This document shows positions 1 through 8,814 of a stretch of 26,275 bases of DNA, piece after piece. The notes beneath the pieces are model-generated. The model saw only the letters and a list, made by a program, of their open reading frames with translations, did not search any database and had not been told where the DNA came from. The first letter of the stretch is position 1. Each line of letters begins with the position of its first letter. The position numbers were made by a program, and so were the translations under genes. Source of the stretch: Linderina pennispora (lineage: Eukaryota > Kickxellomycota > Kickxellomycetes > Kickxellales > Kickxellaceae); NCBI RefSeq assembly GCF_002104995.1, contig NW_024468390.1, forward strand, positions 1-26,275, written 5' to 3'.

Positions 1-2037
1 CGATAACGATACACCTGTGCTGTGCTGTGGTCATAAGGGGCAAAACTACCTAGCCGCCCCATTAACTCACCGATAGGAGGTTGATGGGCAGTTGGAGCAC
101 AGAAGTGTCTTTCAACATCGCTGTCACCGTCCTTTAGCATCGACTTTAGACTGGAAAACATGCCCATGCTTAATTTGGCTTTATCGGAAAGGCGGAGAAT
201 AAGTGCTGCTGAGAAACAAAGCGGAAAGGGGGTGAACTCGTTGGGTGCAGGACCTTTTGGTTGTTGTTTAGAGTTCTCGAAGCCCTGTACTCGGCCGTGC
301 CAAGATTCTTTATGGAAACCATGACGTCACTGCAGCCAATTTCAATGAACTAGATTGTCGGCATCTCCGGACCTACTGGCACACAACACTTTCCAACCCT
401 CGCTATGCTATGTTTACAATCATCCATGGAAATGGGGCTAGCCGATTAATTGCACCTGTATATAATATGGCGTACATTACTCGGTCCTCATCGAGAACAG
501 AGACAAAAAGCCAACCTGAATGCTGATATGCCCTTTCGGTGAGGGAAGAATCCCAATAATAGGCGAGGGCAGCAATACCGATAGTGGTATATCACCGTAT
601 GGTTTGATATCGCCAACTCCTACTCAGAAACCCACCACATGCGACTGGCCCATGCTCCACAATTCATTCTGCAACTACCACACGTTTGCCTCAACTTTGC
701 CTGCATTGATAGATCCATTGACTCTGGATTGCTACCGCTTTCAGGCTGTGAGTACACGCTTACACAGGGTGGCATAGTCCACAAAAACAGGATATTTGTG
801 CGGCCACTCTTATGTCCGTAGCAGTCCTAGAGATGATTCTGTCTTTGACACAAGTCATGAGTCTTTATTCATCTCTAGCCATGGATATCGTTGCCAATAC
901 AGCACTCGACGAGAAGCCCAATCTACACGGGTTCTCGATTCTGGAAAGCTACTAGGGCAGAAATCATGATTCGAGGTACAGTATGGCTGCAAATGACTTC
1001 ATTTTCAAGGGAATACACTGGAACAAGGTTGAGCTGTCTCATGAACCAACGATAATAGGAGTAGATTCGGTTTCTACTTTATTCACAAAGCTAGCTCTAC
1101 CTGTTACTCGGAACTATATCTTTTCGATAACAACATGACGTGCACACCAACCGTGGTAGAGCTGTTTACTTTCATGTAGCTAATTCTCAATGGGGCCAAT
1201 CCAAGTGCAATCAACCCATGATCCATGCAGAGCGATACTCCGCTATCATGACTGAGCAAGTACTGAACTGGCGTAGACCTATTTTAGTCACACAATGGAA
1301 AAGCTGCAAATATTATTACTCCCAAGAGCATTTCAGGGGGCAGCCAATCTATGCATATCGCCTCTTGCTAACATTTCCCACCAATCCCATGCACTGTTGC
1401 GAAGAAAGCTAGAGTTGAGCTGGTTTTGAATAGTTTGTCCGAATGCCGGCATCTCCAATTTGAGTATGAGTTTGTGGAAATCAAAAAGCAGATCTATATC
1501 GTCTTTACAGTCCAAGGATTCTTATTCGGCTGACAGGGCTTGGGTGTGGTGCTATCATCTCTGAGATACGCATACTTTTATCCAGGTTCGTTCCATTGTC
1601 TTGTGTAAAAGAAAGCATACATCGAGAAAAGCATGGTCTATATTTTCAGTAAACGCCATAGCAGATTGGGCTGTGAGTAGGCAGCCTCGATGTACTATCT
1701 GCCTCCTCAACATTCTGCCCAATCGAGTTGCATTCGACATTTCCATGTGCTCATGCCAGATGCAATCGCTGATGGAGAGCCTTCTTTCTGAAGGACGGGG
1801 CTCTTTACAGCTGCATGCACACGGTGCACAGATCCTCTCCCTCGTATTCTATATTTGGCAATGTGTGAGAATCGCTTTCCAAGATGTAGGCCAGTAGGCA
1901 CCAGCAAATAACATGTTAAAAACAGGATTAGTAAGGACCTTCATTTTTCTGTCCAGATAATAGTATGAGTGTATTCTTGATTGCTGACATACAGCTTCAA
2001 ATGGCCTGAGGGGGTAGGTGTGGGCATACAACCTGTG
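1..2037. other. Gene-poor, AT-rich stretch with no recognised gene
   Basis: No reading frame here resembles a family I recognise, and no tRNA-like element was seen. Short frames are open on both strands. The most protein-like is a plus-strand stretch from 272 to the stop at 524-526, 84 codons without a stop. It contains residues such as NFNELDCRHLRTYW and has no convincing start. Other open frames (520-777, 1140-1412, 1601-1897) show no motif. This could be relics of decayed genes or plain intergenic DNA. Base composition is clearly less GC-rich than the 5.7-18.7 kb core. Confidence 0.5.
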
Positions 2038-2040
2038 GGA

Positions 2041-2048
2041 TATATAAA
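2041..2048 (+). promoter_or_regulatory. TATA box of the small secreted-peptide gene
   Basis: TATATAAA lies 97 bases upstream of the ATG at 2138. The sequence between is C/T-rich (cacaacccccc, tactcccgttaac), like leaders elsewhere in the window. Spacing suits a short 5' leader of about 60 bases. This is a sequence match plus position; no transcript is known to me. Confidence 0.6.
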
Positions 2049-2137
2049 TGGTCCACTTTTCCACACAACCCCCCAGTATTCTTTACTCCCGTTAACACTA
2101 CTCTTCTCATTAACCTACCCCAAGTCTAATCCTCAAT

Positions 2138-2281
2138 ATGAACTTCTTCAACGTCCCTGCCAGCGCCCTTCTTGCGATTGTCTTGCTTGTTGGTGTCGCT
2201 AGCGCTAACCCAGTCGAGCTTGACGAGCGTGGTCGCATCTGCTGCGGCTACTCTGGTGGCCGTTGCCTCCTCTGCGAATAA
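2138..2281 (+). CDS. Small secreted cysteine-rich peptide, 47 aa
   Basis: This short gene starts at the ATG at 2138 and ends with TAA at 2279-2281. Residues 1 to about 23 form a classic signal peptide: a hydrophobic core (ALLAIVLLVGV) followed by a small-residue cleavage site (ASA/N). A short acidic pro-segment (PVELDER) ends in Arg and could be cut by a Kex2-like or other trypsin-like protease. The remaining tail of about 15 residues has four cysteines spaced CC-x6-C-x2-C, enough for two disulfides. A TATA box 97 bases upstream and a C/T-rich leader support expression. Codon choice (ctt, gtc, gct, ggc) looks like a real, well-expressed gene. Function is unknown: a secreted effector, antimicrobial or signalling peptide are all possible, and I recognise no family. 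It lies 110 bases upstream of repeat copy 1. Confidence 0.68.
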   Translation: MNFFNVPASALLAIVLLVGVASANPVELDERGRICCGYSGGRCLLCE

Positions 2282-2390
2282 ATCTATCAAAACCGTATGG
2301 GTAGATATATGGTCCATTAAATGCTCTTCTTTTTAACACTGCTTTCCTTGGGATTCACAATATATCCAGTATTTATAAAAGTATTCTTCT

Positions 2391-4089
2391 GCCAGGATTT
2401 TGGATTTAGCCAGCACTCTCTCTGACTCCACACCCTAGGAACGCATGTTCCCAGCATGGGTGCAGCATTCAGGCTCGCCCAGTACCTTCATATGTTGAAA
2501 TCGCCGAGCTATAGTCCCTACCGTGACAGCAGTCGTGTGCTGTCTGGAGGGCTGTATATCGCAGGAGCTGTAACCCACCGTGCGAATGGCTATATGCTCA
2601 CAACAAGCGCCAGGCGACAGATATCCAGGGGTTCAGTCAGATTGTCATGAGCATCAGATACCTCGCCTGGAGTAAAGTTGATGGCCTGCAACTTGACACT
2701 GTCTGCAGCAACCACCAAAAACATATACCTGGTTTTGGTGCCTCTGCCATCCAGCGTCTCTCAGTGGCTAACATTAGAAACTGCACTTTTGGCAGAAATT
2801 CACACTGCGAGGAGCAGCAGCTTTTCATTTCACTCATCTTGGATCATTTTCCATCCACGCAATCCTGAGGCACTTTCCCAGCAAAACCCAGTCCAAAACA
2901 GAGCAGCAGCACCCCATTTCCCATGTCTGAGAACATTCATAATTGGTAACCCGGTATGCCCCGGCCAGAAGGTACTCTCACTATTCCACAGCGCTCCATT
3001 AGAGCACTGCCATCTACAGCTCCTGCAAGTACTACATGAGTCTCCAGAATCTGGCGCTGCCTATTTCTGCACCTGGTTTGACGACCGGCTCGCGATTGAG
3101 GACGGCAATGCCTCCAGCACAGAAGGATCCGATAGCGAGGACAACCCAGAGTACTACACTGATAGCGGTAGCAGCCCTGACTGGAGAGTAGGGATACGCG
3201 ATGGCTATGGTGTATACATGCCAGATCCAGGCAGGATACTGGCCTATTCTTTCCCCTGGATTGGTGTGTTCTCTGAAAAGGCGTAGGCTGTCGGATCTGC
3301 CTATGAGGAGAAGCAGGAGGATGGAACACGACCATGCACCAGGTGTTTCATGGCCTGCGCCAGAAACAGCAGACACCCAGCCAGCCAGCAGCATATTGGA
3401 GCAGCCTGATATTGGGACTGGAGGAGATGGTGCAAGGGAGACAATCATTGAGACTGTTCAGCAACTGCCAGGTATTCGCAAGGCTTCTGTAGTCGACGAG
3501 TATGTACCAGCGGTCCAGAAGGACATCAGTCTCTTAGGGGCTGCCTATTGAGGTAGGTATTTTCCAAAAGCAGATGTATAGTCAGCGCACGTGTATCCTC
3601 CTACACTCACGTCGACATGTCTATTGGTGAGCAAAAAGGCTGGAGATGTTAGATACCGCTTGTAAGCGCAACTGCCATGCAATTGACGAGCAGTGTGTGT
3701 CCAGATCTAAATGGCAGACAACCAAACAGGCAATCCACTGCAAATTGATGAGGTGACTGGAGAGAAAGGCAAAAGTCATGACAGGATCCACGAAGGCACG
3801 ACCTAGATTTGGATATGAGCAACGGTAGCTTGGTGTAAGGTAGCAAGACCGCTGCATACAGTATAAGGGAGCAATAGGTAGAGAGATCATCGTCATCAAG
3901 GTGGGGACTGGAGGGAATCCAGTGATGGCGTCGTTCCCAGACTGAACACTGTATTTTAAAGAGGTTTCACGGTAAATGCACAGCTGTGCATATTTATTGA
4001 GTGTGGAGTTTAATGAGACTGATGCCTTTTACACATTAGAGTACTTGCTCAAGGAATACTCGACCAAGTACAATGAATTGTTCTTCTAA
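2391..4089 (+). pseudogene. Decayed gene inside repeat copy 1, lacking its 5' end
   Basis: Protein-like sequence runs along the plus strand but changes frame repeatedly. The longest open piece is 2681-3286 (about 201 aa), which includes an acidic Ser/Glu/Asp-rich segment (ASSTEGSDSEDNPEYY). Downstream come IYEDSY-free, basic and proline-rich pieces in another frame, cut by a one-base insertion near 3240 relative to copy 2. The last piece, 3976-4089, ends TLEYLLKEYSTKYNELFF-stop. Stops such as cccTAG near 2439 and the TAGs near 3827-3841 are shared with copy 2, so they predate the duplication or lie in unrecognised introns. The first 14 codons present before the homology border in copy 2 are absent here. 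I do not recognise the protein family. Confidence 0.45.
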
Positions 4090-4202
4090 CGTATCCCCAA
4101 AGGCATTTTAGGCTAGGATATGAGGATCAGCTCGAATGGGTGAGCTAAACAAGAAAAAAAGAGATATCTCGCATACAGACACTTTTTTTTGGTGCTCTAC
4201 AT
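2391..4202 (+). repeat. Long direct repeat, copy 1 (~1.81 kb)
   Basis: From gccaggattttggattt at 2391 to ggtgctctacat ending at 4202, this segment aligns end to end with 19505-21317 in the same orientation. By eye the copies differ by scattered transitions and many one-base length changes in homopolymers; I estimate roughly 97-98% identity, not computed. The flanks are unrelated apart from a few bases (cttct) left of the border. I see no terminal inverted repeats, poly(A) tail or target-site duplication. A TG...CA reading of the ends is possible, but no flanking 5-bp duplication matches. The best explanation is a duplicated gene or gene fragment (see the pseudogene inside). Confidence 0.85.
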
Positions 4203-5126
4203 TAATGATACCATATATTAGATCTAAGACCCTGAATGTGCCCTGGAGTGTTTACATATTCACATGACGTACACTACAGACATCACTCTTGTATTGTCTA
4301 AAGCGCTCTTTAGTTTTTATATTGATACTGGTTTATTTTATACTCTTAGCCATCCAATAGCCCAGGAATTTATTCTCTTATAATGGAAACATATTGTTGA
4401 TATCTTCAGAGAGGGGATAATAAAATATATCTGAACAAGATAGACGCTGAAGTAACGTCTAATAGAATCGGGTTTGTATTTCGTAATCCTTATCTCAGGA
4501 GCAATAGTATAACATCCAGAGAAGTCCCTTGCGTATAGTTTTCTCACAAACACTCTCAAACTGGGCACCTTAGATCTGATACAAGCCAGCTTCTGTACAC
4601 GATGCATCTCCATACCAGTCATCAAATTACTTTTGTCGCCACTAACAAAACACAGGGTTATGTTAAGATCGGGGAGACTGATTCCTCATGCTAATTGTGC
4701 CAATAATTATATAGTCGGATATTCCTACGGCCCACCAGAAACTAAAGAGAATCAATCGCTTAGCAGAAACTTGGGGTAAATGAGCTATCACCATGAGTGT
4801 CATTTTATATTGGTAGGTATGGAATGCTCGACTATCTGCTTCCTTATTTGCCCTCACTAGGGGAATTTTGTGTACCGTATATTGGATTCTATGCCCTCGA
4901 GGAATATTTAAAGAACCACAAAAGGAATGAGGAGGTTTGCTAATTTTATGTAAATGACGATAAAATTGAGTAATCTTAAACCAAATACATTTTGTAATAT
5001 TGTTGTGTTTGTTGAATGTGTGGGATTTTAAAAGTTATATTTAATACTGAAGAAAAGAGAGAGAAGGGAATAGGCGAGTTGTGCAGGGGAGTTTTCAATA
5101 CGGCCGTCTGTGCAACTTATCAGAGG
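4203..5126. other. AT-rich intergenic stretch, nothing recognised
   Basis: This is among the most AT-rich parts of the window. Two minus-strand frames are open (4338-4625 and 4663-4857). They read as hydrophobic, tyrosine- and isoleucine-rich peptides as expected from AT-rich DNA, and I see no family motif. No RNA gene or repeat was noticed. Confidence 0.5.
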
Positions 5127-5648
5127 CTACTCTACCTCCATATTGTAGGCTGTAGCGGGGCTCTCTTTGGCGCCTGGATTGCTGTCACCTGATTCGGCTG
5201 ACATGTCGACGTCAGGGACAGCCGCAGCGGGCGCGCAACAATATGTCTATGCCGTTTTGGTCACTATGTTTTCGTGCCTGGGAACTGTGTCACGCCATAG
5301 CTGCATTGGTGTCTTAGCTGAGAACATAGGTGGAAAATCAAGCCCACTAGTATCGGCTCATCTTTGTTGACACAGCACATAGTCTACTAGAAGCAGCTTC
5401 TGCTCTACCATGGCAGCAATGTAGCTGTCCTCGTAAATAAATGTGGTAGGCTATTTGTCTGAGGAAACATAAAAGGTGCCAAACATCGAGTGCATCAGAC
5501 TCCGAGATCCTCCCAACACAAGAATGGCTGGCAGATGCACTTGCCCCACCTAAAAAGAAGCACAGACATTCTTCCGCCGCCCTGTACTACACAAAGAGAC
5601 CCAGATCTCAATGGGCACTGCAGACCACACCCGTGCTCCATTGTACTA
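5127..5648 (-). pseudogene. Decayed minus-strand reading frame with in-frame stops
   Basis: One minus-strand frame stays protein-like from about 5648 down to TAG at 5127-5129, interrupted only by in-frame stops at 5550-5552, 5451-5453, 5358-5360 and 5247-5249. Segments between include EDSYIAAMVEQKLLLVDYVL (5369-5437 region), SGLDFPPMFSAKTPMQLW (5290-5350 region) and an acidic C-terminus ending SPATAYNMEVE. No frame change is needed across the region. Each stop (three TAG, one TGA) could arise by one C-to-T change from CAG or CGA. Family unknown. Alternatively, introns hide the stops. The plus strand also has a protein-like frame at 5486-5640 (containing EWLADALAPPKKKHRHSS), so strand assignment of the upper part is uncertain. 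HAP3 ends just to the right. Confidence 0.35.
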
Positions 5649-5686
5649 CAAAGCAACTCTTGCTATTATTTCACGATAAGCACTGT

Positions 5687-6154
5687 TTAACCATAGTACG
5701 GATTCTGCTGTCCTTGCTGCGCCATATACGCGTTCAACGCGCTGGAGTCGGCCTGCACGCCCAGCTGGTCTTGGCCCAACTCGGCCTGATCAGGGGCTGG
5801 CTGCGACGACTCCTTCGACCCGCCGTCCTTCTCGACCTTGACAGACTCCCTATATTTGACCAAGTACAGCTTCAGGGCCTCGGCGTAGTTTTCAAACCCC
5901 AGCGACTGCATCGCCCACAGAATGTCTTCGCCGTTGATGGTTTTCCGCTTCTCCTGCTGGCACCGGTCGCTGGCCTCGCTCGTAATGAAGGAAATAAATT
6001 CAGACACGCACTCCTGCACAGTCTCCTTTGCCTCCTTGGCTATCTTTGCGTTGTCTGGCAGGGACCGCTTCATGATCCGTGCCACGTTGGCGATAGGCAG
6101 GTAGCGGTCCTGCTCCTTTAGGTCCTCGTATTCCTCGGCGTGCTGGTCAGACAT
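5687..6154 (-). CDS. HAP3: NF-Y/CBF subunit B (HAP3), CCAAT-binding factor
   Basis: The 155-aa product is the histone-fold B subunit of the heterotrimeric CCAAT-binding factor. It pairs with the HAP5/NF-YC histone-fold protein, and the dimer recruits HAP2/NF-YA to bind CCAAT in promoters. The conserved domain fills residues about 16-106: it opens with [18 protein letters not shown], continues with [19 protein letters not shown] and ERKR-like [17 protein letters not shown], and closes with [10 protein letters not shown]. The C-terminal 50 residues are Gln/Ser-rich. The ATG at 6152-6154 ([12 protein letters not shown]) was chosen because the open frame above it (to 6286) is not conserved-looking and lacks family similarity. 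No intron is needed. Length is typical for fungal HAP3. Identification is very secure from the histone fold. Confidence 0.96.
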   Translation of the reverse strand: MSDQHAEEYEDLKEQDRYLPIANVARIMKRSLPDNAKIAKEAKETVQECVSEFISFITSEASDRCQQEKRKTINGEDILWAMQSLGFENYAEALKLYLVKYRESVKVEKDGGSKESSQPAPDQAELGQDQLGVQADSSALNAYMAQQGQQNPYYG

Positions 6155-6927
6155 TTTTAGGAGAAACGTGTAATAAATTGCGAAATTACAAAAAGAGAGG
6201 AAAAATAAGCGTGAATGACGCGCCTTTGCCAACCCTGCTCCGCGTGTGCGCGATTCTGACAGCCCTTGATTTCCAGCCCAGCGCAATCACACAGGAGATC
6301 AGATTAGCGGCGATTTTCGTGTATTTCTAAATTTGGTATTTCTTGGCGACTATGCTGCAATATGCGAGGCAGGTGCTTGCTTTGCATGCTAGCTGAGGAT
6401 CTGCTCCTGGAGTGACTGCAGGCTTTCCCACTACAGATGGCGTGGTTCGGCTCATTTCGGCTGTCCTTTGCTCCGAGCGCCGCTGAGAGAGCGACACAAT
6501 TCTGCCGAAGCCAGCCTACTGCATATATTTTTGGGCAAATTGCTGATAAGCAGCAGCACAGTAAAAGGGGTGGGGCGATCATAAATCGTGCAGTGCCTGC
6601 TCGCAAGCCATCTTTCTGCTCTGCCGGTATTGGTCAGCTTAGAGGATGACAAGGGAGAGGAGCAATTTCGAACATCTGAAACTGCAGCATCAATCAGACC
6701 ATGTGCCAAGAGCAATTACGTGGTGCATACAAAAGGCTTTGTTTGCTTGAGAATGGGGCAATTATTAAAAGCGAGCGACGAAATATAAAAAACGCAGGAA
6801 TAAACGGCATGAAAAAGATTAGAAGAATCGCTAAGGGAGAGACGGAGAGGTGGTGGTGGAGATGCTCTAACTGGAATAAGGGATGGGGAAATAACGCAGT
6901 AATAAATAACGCAATGGTATGATGCTT
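6155..6927. other. HAP3 upstream region and 3' flank of the polyQ gene
   Basis: This 773-base gap lies between the HAP3 start and the stop of the next minus-strand gene. The first 60 bases on the minus strand are C/T-rich, consistent with a HAP3 leader. Several overlapping short frames exist on both strands but none has motifs or coding bias. No RNA gene was seen. Confidence 0.5.
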
Positions 6928-8814
6928 TTACATGTACATTGAGGCCGCGTGCGAGTCGGCATCCTCGTCGGACTCGTCCTCGTCCATGTCGTGTTGCTCC
7001 TCGGCCACCCGATCGAGTGCGGCGTATGCAGGATCGATCATGATGGAGGGGATTTCAGGCGGCGGCGCGGCACAGCCCTTGAGGTGCGGGTTGTTGGGTC
7101 GCGGCGTGCGCTTTGGACGCAGCGTGTCCAGCAGCTTGAACAGCTTGGTGTATGTGGGCGTGCGCCATTCGAGGGTGCCCACTTTGACCTCGCCATCGTC
7201 GTCAGTGTGCTCGGGGCTCATGGCGCTCGGCACAAAGGCCAGATTCGGGTCGAACTCGTTTGGCAGGAACGGGTATTGCGTGCGGTCAAAGACCTTGCGT
7301 CGCCCGGCCGCCTTCTTGATTCGTCTAGCGCGGCGACGGTCGCGCTGCTGCTTGAGCAGAGCCTTGTCCTCGGTGGTCCGGTGCTTGGCTTTCAGCGAGC
7401 TAAAATACACGCTGAGCCCGTGCTCGATGCGTTCGACGGTGCCGCCATGGGCGTTGTAGAAGGCGTGGACAATCTGCTGCGTCACCTGTGCATTGCGCGG
7501 CGACTTGAACGACTGCTGGTAATCCCACTGCGTGTTGCCCGGCGACATAAAGTGCTGGTCGACGAAAGCGCGAATGTTTGCCTGGAACCGATTCTTTTCG
7601 AGCTTGAGCTGCGAGTAGCTTTGCTGTCCGGGCGGCGACAGCTTGGAGGACCCGGGCGTCGCGCTGCGCTGGTGCAGCATGTGGTGCGTCATCGAGGCTG
7701 GGGCCGACGACGGTGGCGCATGCGCCAGACCGCCGGGTGGGCCGTGTGGGGACATCATGGAGGCGGGGATCTGGCGACCCATGGCGAGCGACGGCTTGGA
7801 CGTTGCCCCGCTGGTGTCGGGTCCGTGGGCGTGTCCTGGGGCGGAGGGCGGGCCTAGCATCGGCTGCTTCTGGGACAGCATTGCAGCCGACGCGCTGTTG
7901 GGCGCCTGGGAGGGGTGAACTGGCGATTGGCGGATTGGCGGTAAAGAGATGGATTGCTGCTGTTGCTGTTGCTGATGTTGCTGATGTTGCTGATGTTGTT
8001 GCTGTTGGGTCTGGTGTGGCGGCGCCGACGATGGCGGCGGGTGATAAGGGAACCGGGACTGGTACTGCTGCAGCGGCGGCGGCTTGCTGTGCTTTGGATG
8101 CGGCGGCGAGTGCGGGCGCGCCGACATGGGCATCTGCGGGGCCATGTACTTTGCCGGCTGGTGGAACGTGGTCTGCGGGCCGGCGGATCGCATGAGGCTG
8201 GGTGTCGAGAACCCTGGATTCCGTGCCAGCGCTGCAGGCGGTGGAAGCGAAATCGACATGGATTGTTGCGTGGGTGGCGGTGGCGTGTTATAGAAGCTGG
8301 TAGCAGGGTTTCCAGTGGCTGGACGATGATAATCGCGTGGGGATTGTTGCTGGGCACCGCCATGCTGGAGACGCGGCGACGCTGAGGGAGACCGCGCCTG
8401 CTGACTTGCTGGCGCGCTTGACTGTGCTGAGGAGTGCGGAAGCGCGGACAGGGGTGGCAGCGAATGATCGTGGGAGTCGCGCGGCGCGACAATGCTGGCC
8501 AGAGAATGGCCACTACGCCCCGTACCCAGCGATGCCAGCACCGTATCCATCGAACTCTGCAGCCGGCTCACGTCAGCTGCGAGCCGCTCCTGCGAGACCA
8601 CTATTTGTTCGAGCAGACTCAGAATCCGCGGATGCAATGATGGGTCCTGCGCCTGCTGCTCGCTGAGCGTGTCCACCTCCATTTCGTGCGTGGTCATGAC
8701 GCCCGTGCTGGGTGTTCGCTGCGGTGCCGAGGGGCGGACGGGGGCGGAGATGGGTGAGGGCGGCGACGATGAACCATCGGTCCGTGGCCGCTTACTGCCG
8801 TCCAGGGGCGACAT
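6928..8814 (-). CDS. Uncharacterised polyQ, low-complexity nuclear protein with basic C-terminal domain, 628 aa
   Basis: I do not recognise the family. The ATG at 8812-8814 (MSPLDGSKRPRTDG) is used; the open frame continues three codons upstream but without an ATG. Residues about 58-96 form a short predicted coiled coil (LLEQIVVSQERLAADVSRLQ). Residues 100-400 are Pro/Ser/Gln/His-rich, with a CAG-type polyglutamine/histidine tract at about 268-288 (bases 7950-8010). From about residue 405 the sequence becomes ordered: RFQANIRAFVDQHFMSPGN, then VERIEHGLSVYFSSLKAKHR, then a strongly basic run (RRRARRIKKAAGRRK, about 490-508, a likely nuclear localisation signal). Then comes a WRTPTYTKLFKLLDTL block and a very acidic tail (DMDEDESDEDADS). 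This layout suits a transcription regulator, with the C-terminal 200 residues the part likely to be conserved. The long leader region upstream also suits a regulator. Confidence 0.8.
   Translation of the reverse strand: MSPLDGSKRPRTDGSSSPPSPISAPVRPSAPQRTPSTGVMTTHEMEVDTLSEQQAQDPSLHPRILSLLEQIVVSQERLAADVSRLQSSMDTVLASLGTGRSGHSLASIVAPRDSHDHSLPPLSALPHSSAQSSAPASQQARSPSASPRLQHGGAQQQSPRDYHRPATGNPATSFYNTPPPPTQQSMSISLPPPAALARNPGFSTPSLMRSAGPQTTFHQPAKYMAPQMPMSARPHSPPHPKHSKPPPLQQYQSRFPYHPPPSSAPPHQTQQQQHQQHQQHQQQQQQQSISLPPIRQSPVHPSQAPNSASAAMLSQKQPMLGPPSAPGHAHGPDTSGATSKPSLAMGRQIPASMMSPHGPPGGLAHAPPSSAPASMTHHMLHQRSATPGSSKLSPPGQQSYSQLKLEKNRFQANIRAFVDQHFMSPGNTQWDYQQSFKSPRNAQVTQQIVHAFYNAHGGTVERIEHGLSVYFSSLKAKHRTTEDKALLKQQRDRRRARRIKKAAGRRKVFDRTQYPFLPNEFDPNLAFVPSAMSPEHTDDDGEVKVGTLEWRTPTYTKLFKLLDTLRPKRTPRPNNPHLKGCAAPPPEIPSIMIDPAYAALDRVAEEQHDMDEDESDEDADSHAASMYM

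Noticed and set aside
2937-3335. Minus-strand 132-aa ORF in repeat copy 1
   Set aside because: It is antisense to the plus-strand coding-like sequence, has no motifs, and is broken in copy 2.
2390-4201. Repeat copies as LTRs (ends read TG...CA) of one large retroelement
   Set aside because: The 15 kb between them is housekeeping genes, no gag/pol is present, the copies contain coding-like sequence throughout, and no target-site duplication flanks either copy or the pair.
2391-4202. Terminal inverted repeats of a DNA transposon
   Set aside because: The reverse complement of the right end (atgtagagcacc) does not match the left end (gccaggatttt) in either copy.
5167-5370. 67-aa plus-strand ORF
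   Set aside because: It begins at TTG, not ATG, and overlaps the more convincing minus-strand acidic C-terminus.
6155-6286. Longer N-terminus of HAP3
   Set aside because: The extra 44 residues have no family similarity, and [12 protein letters not shown] at 6154 gives the usual HAP3 length.
7950-8010. Microsatellite of CAG-type repeats as a separate repeat element
   Set aside because: It is in frame and encodes the Gln/His tract of the 628-aa protein, so it is described there.
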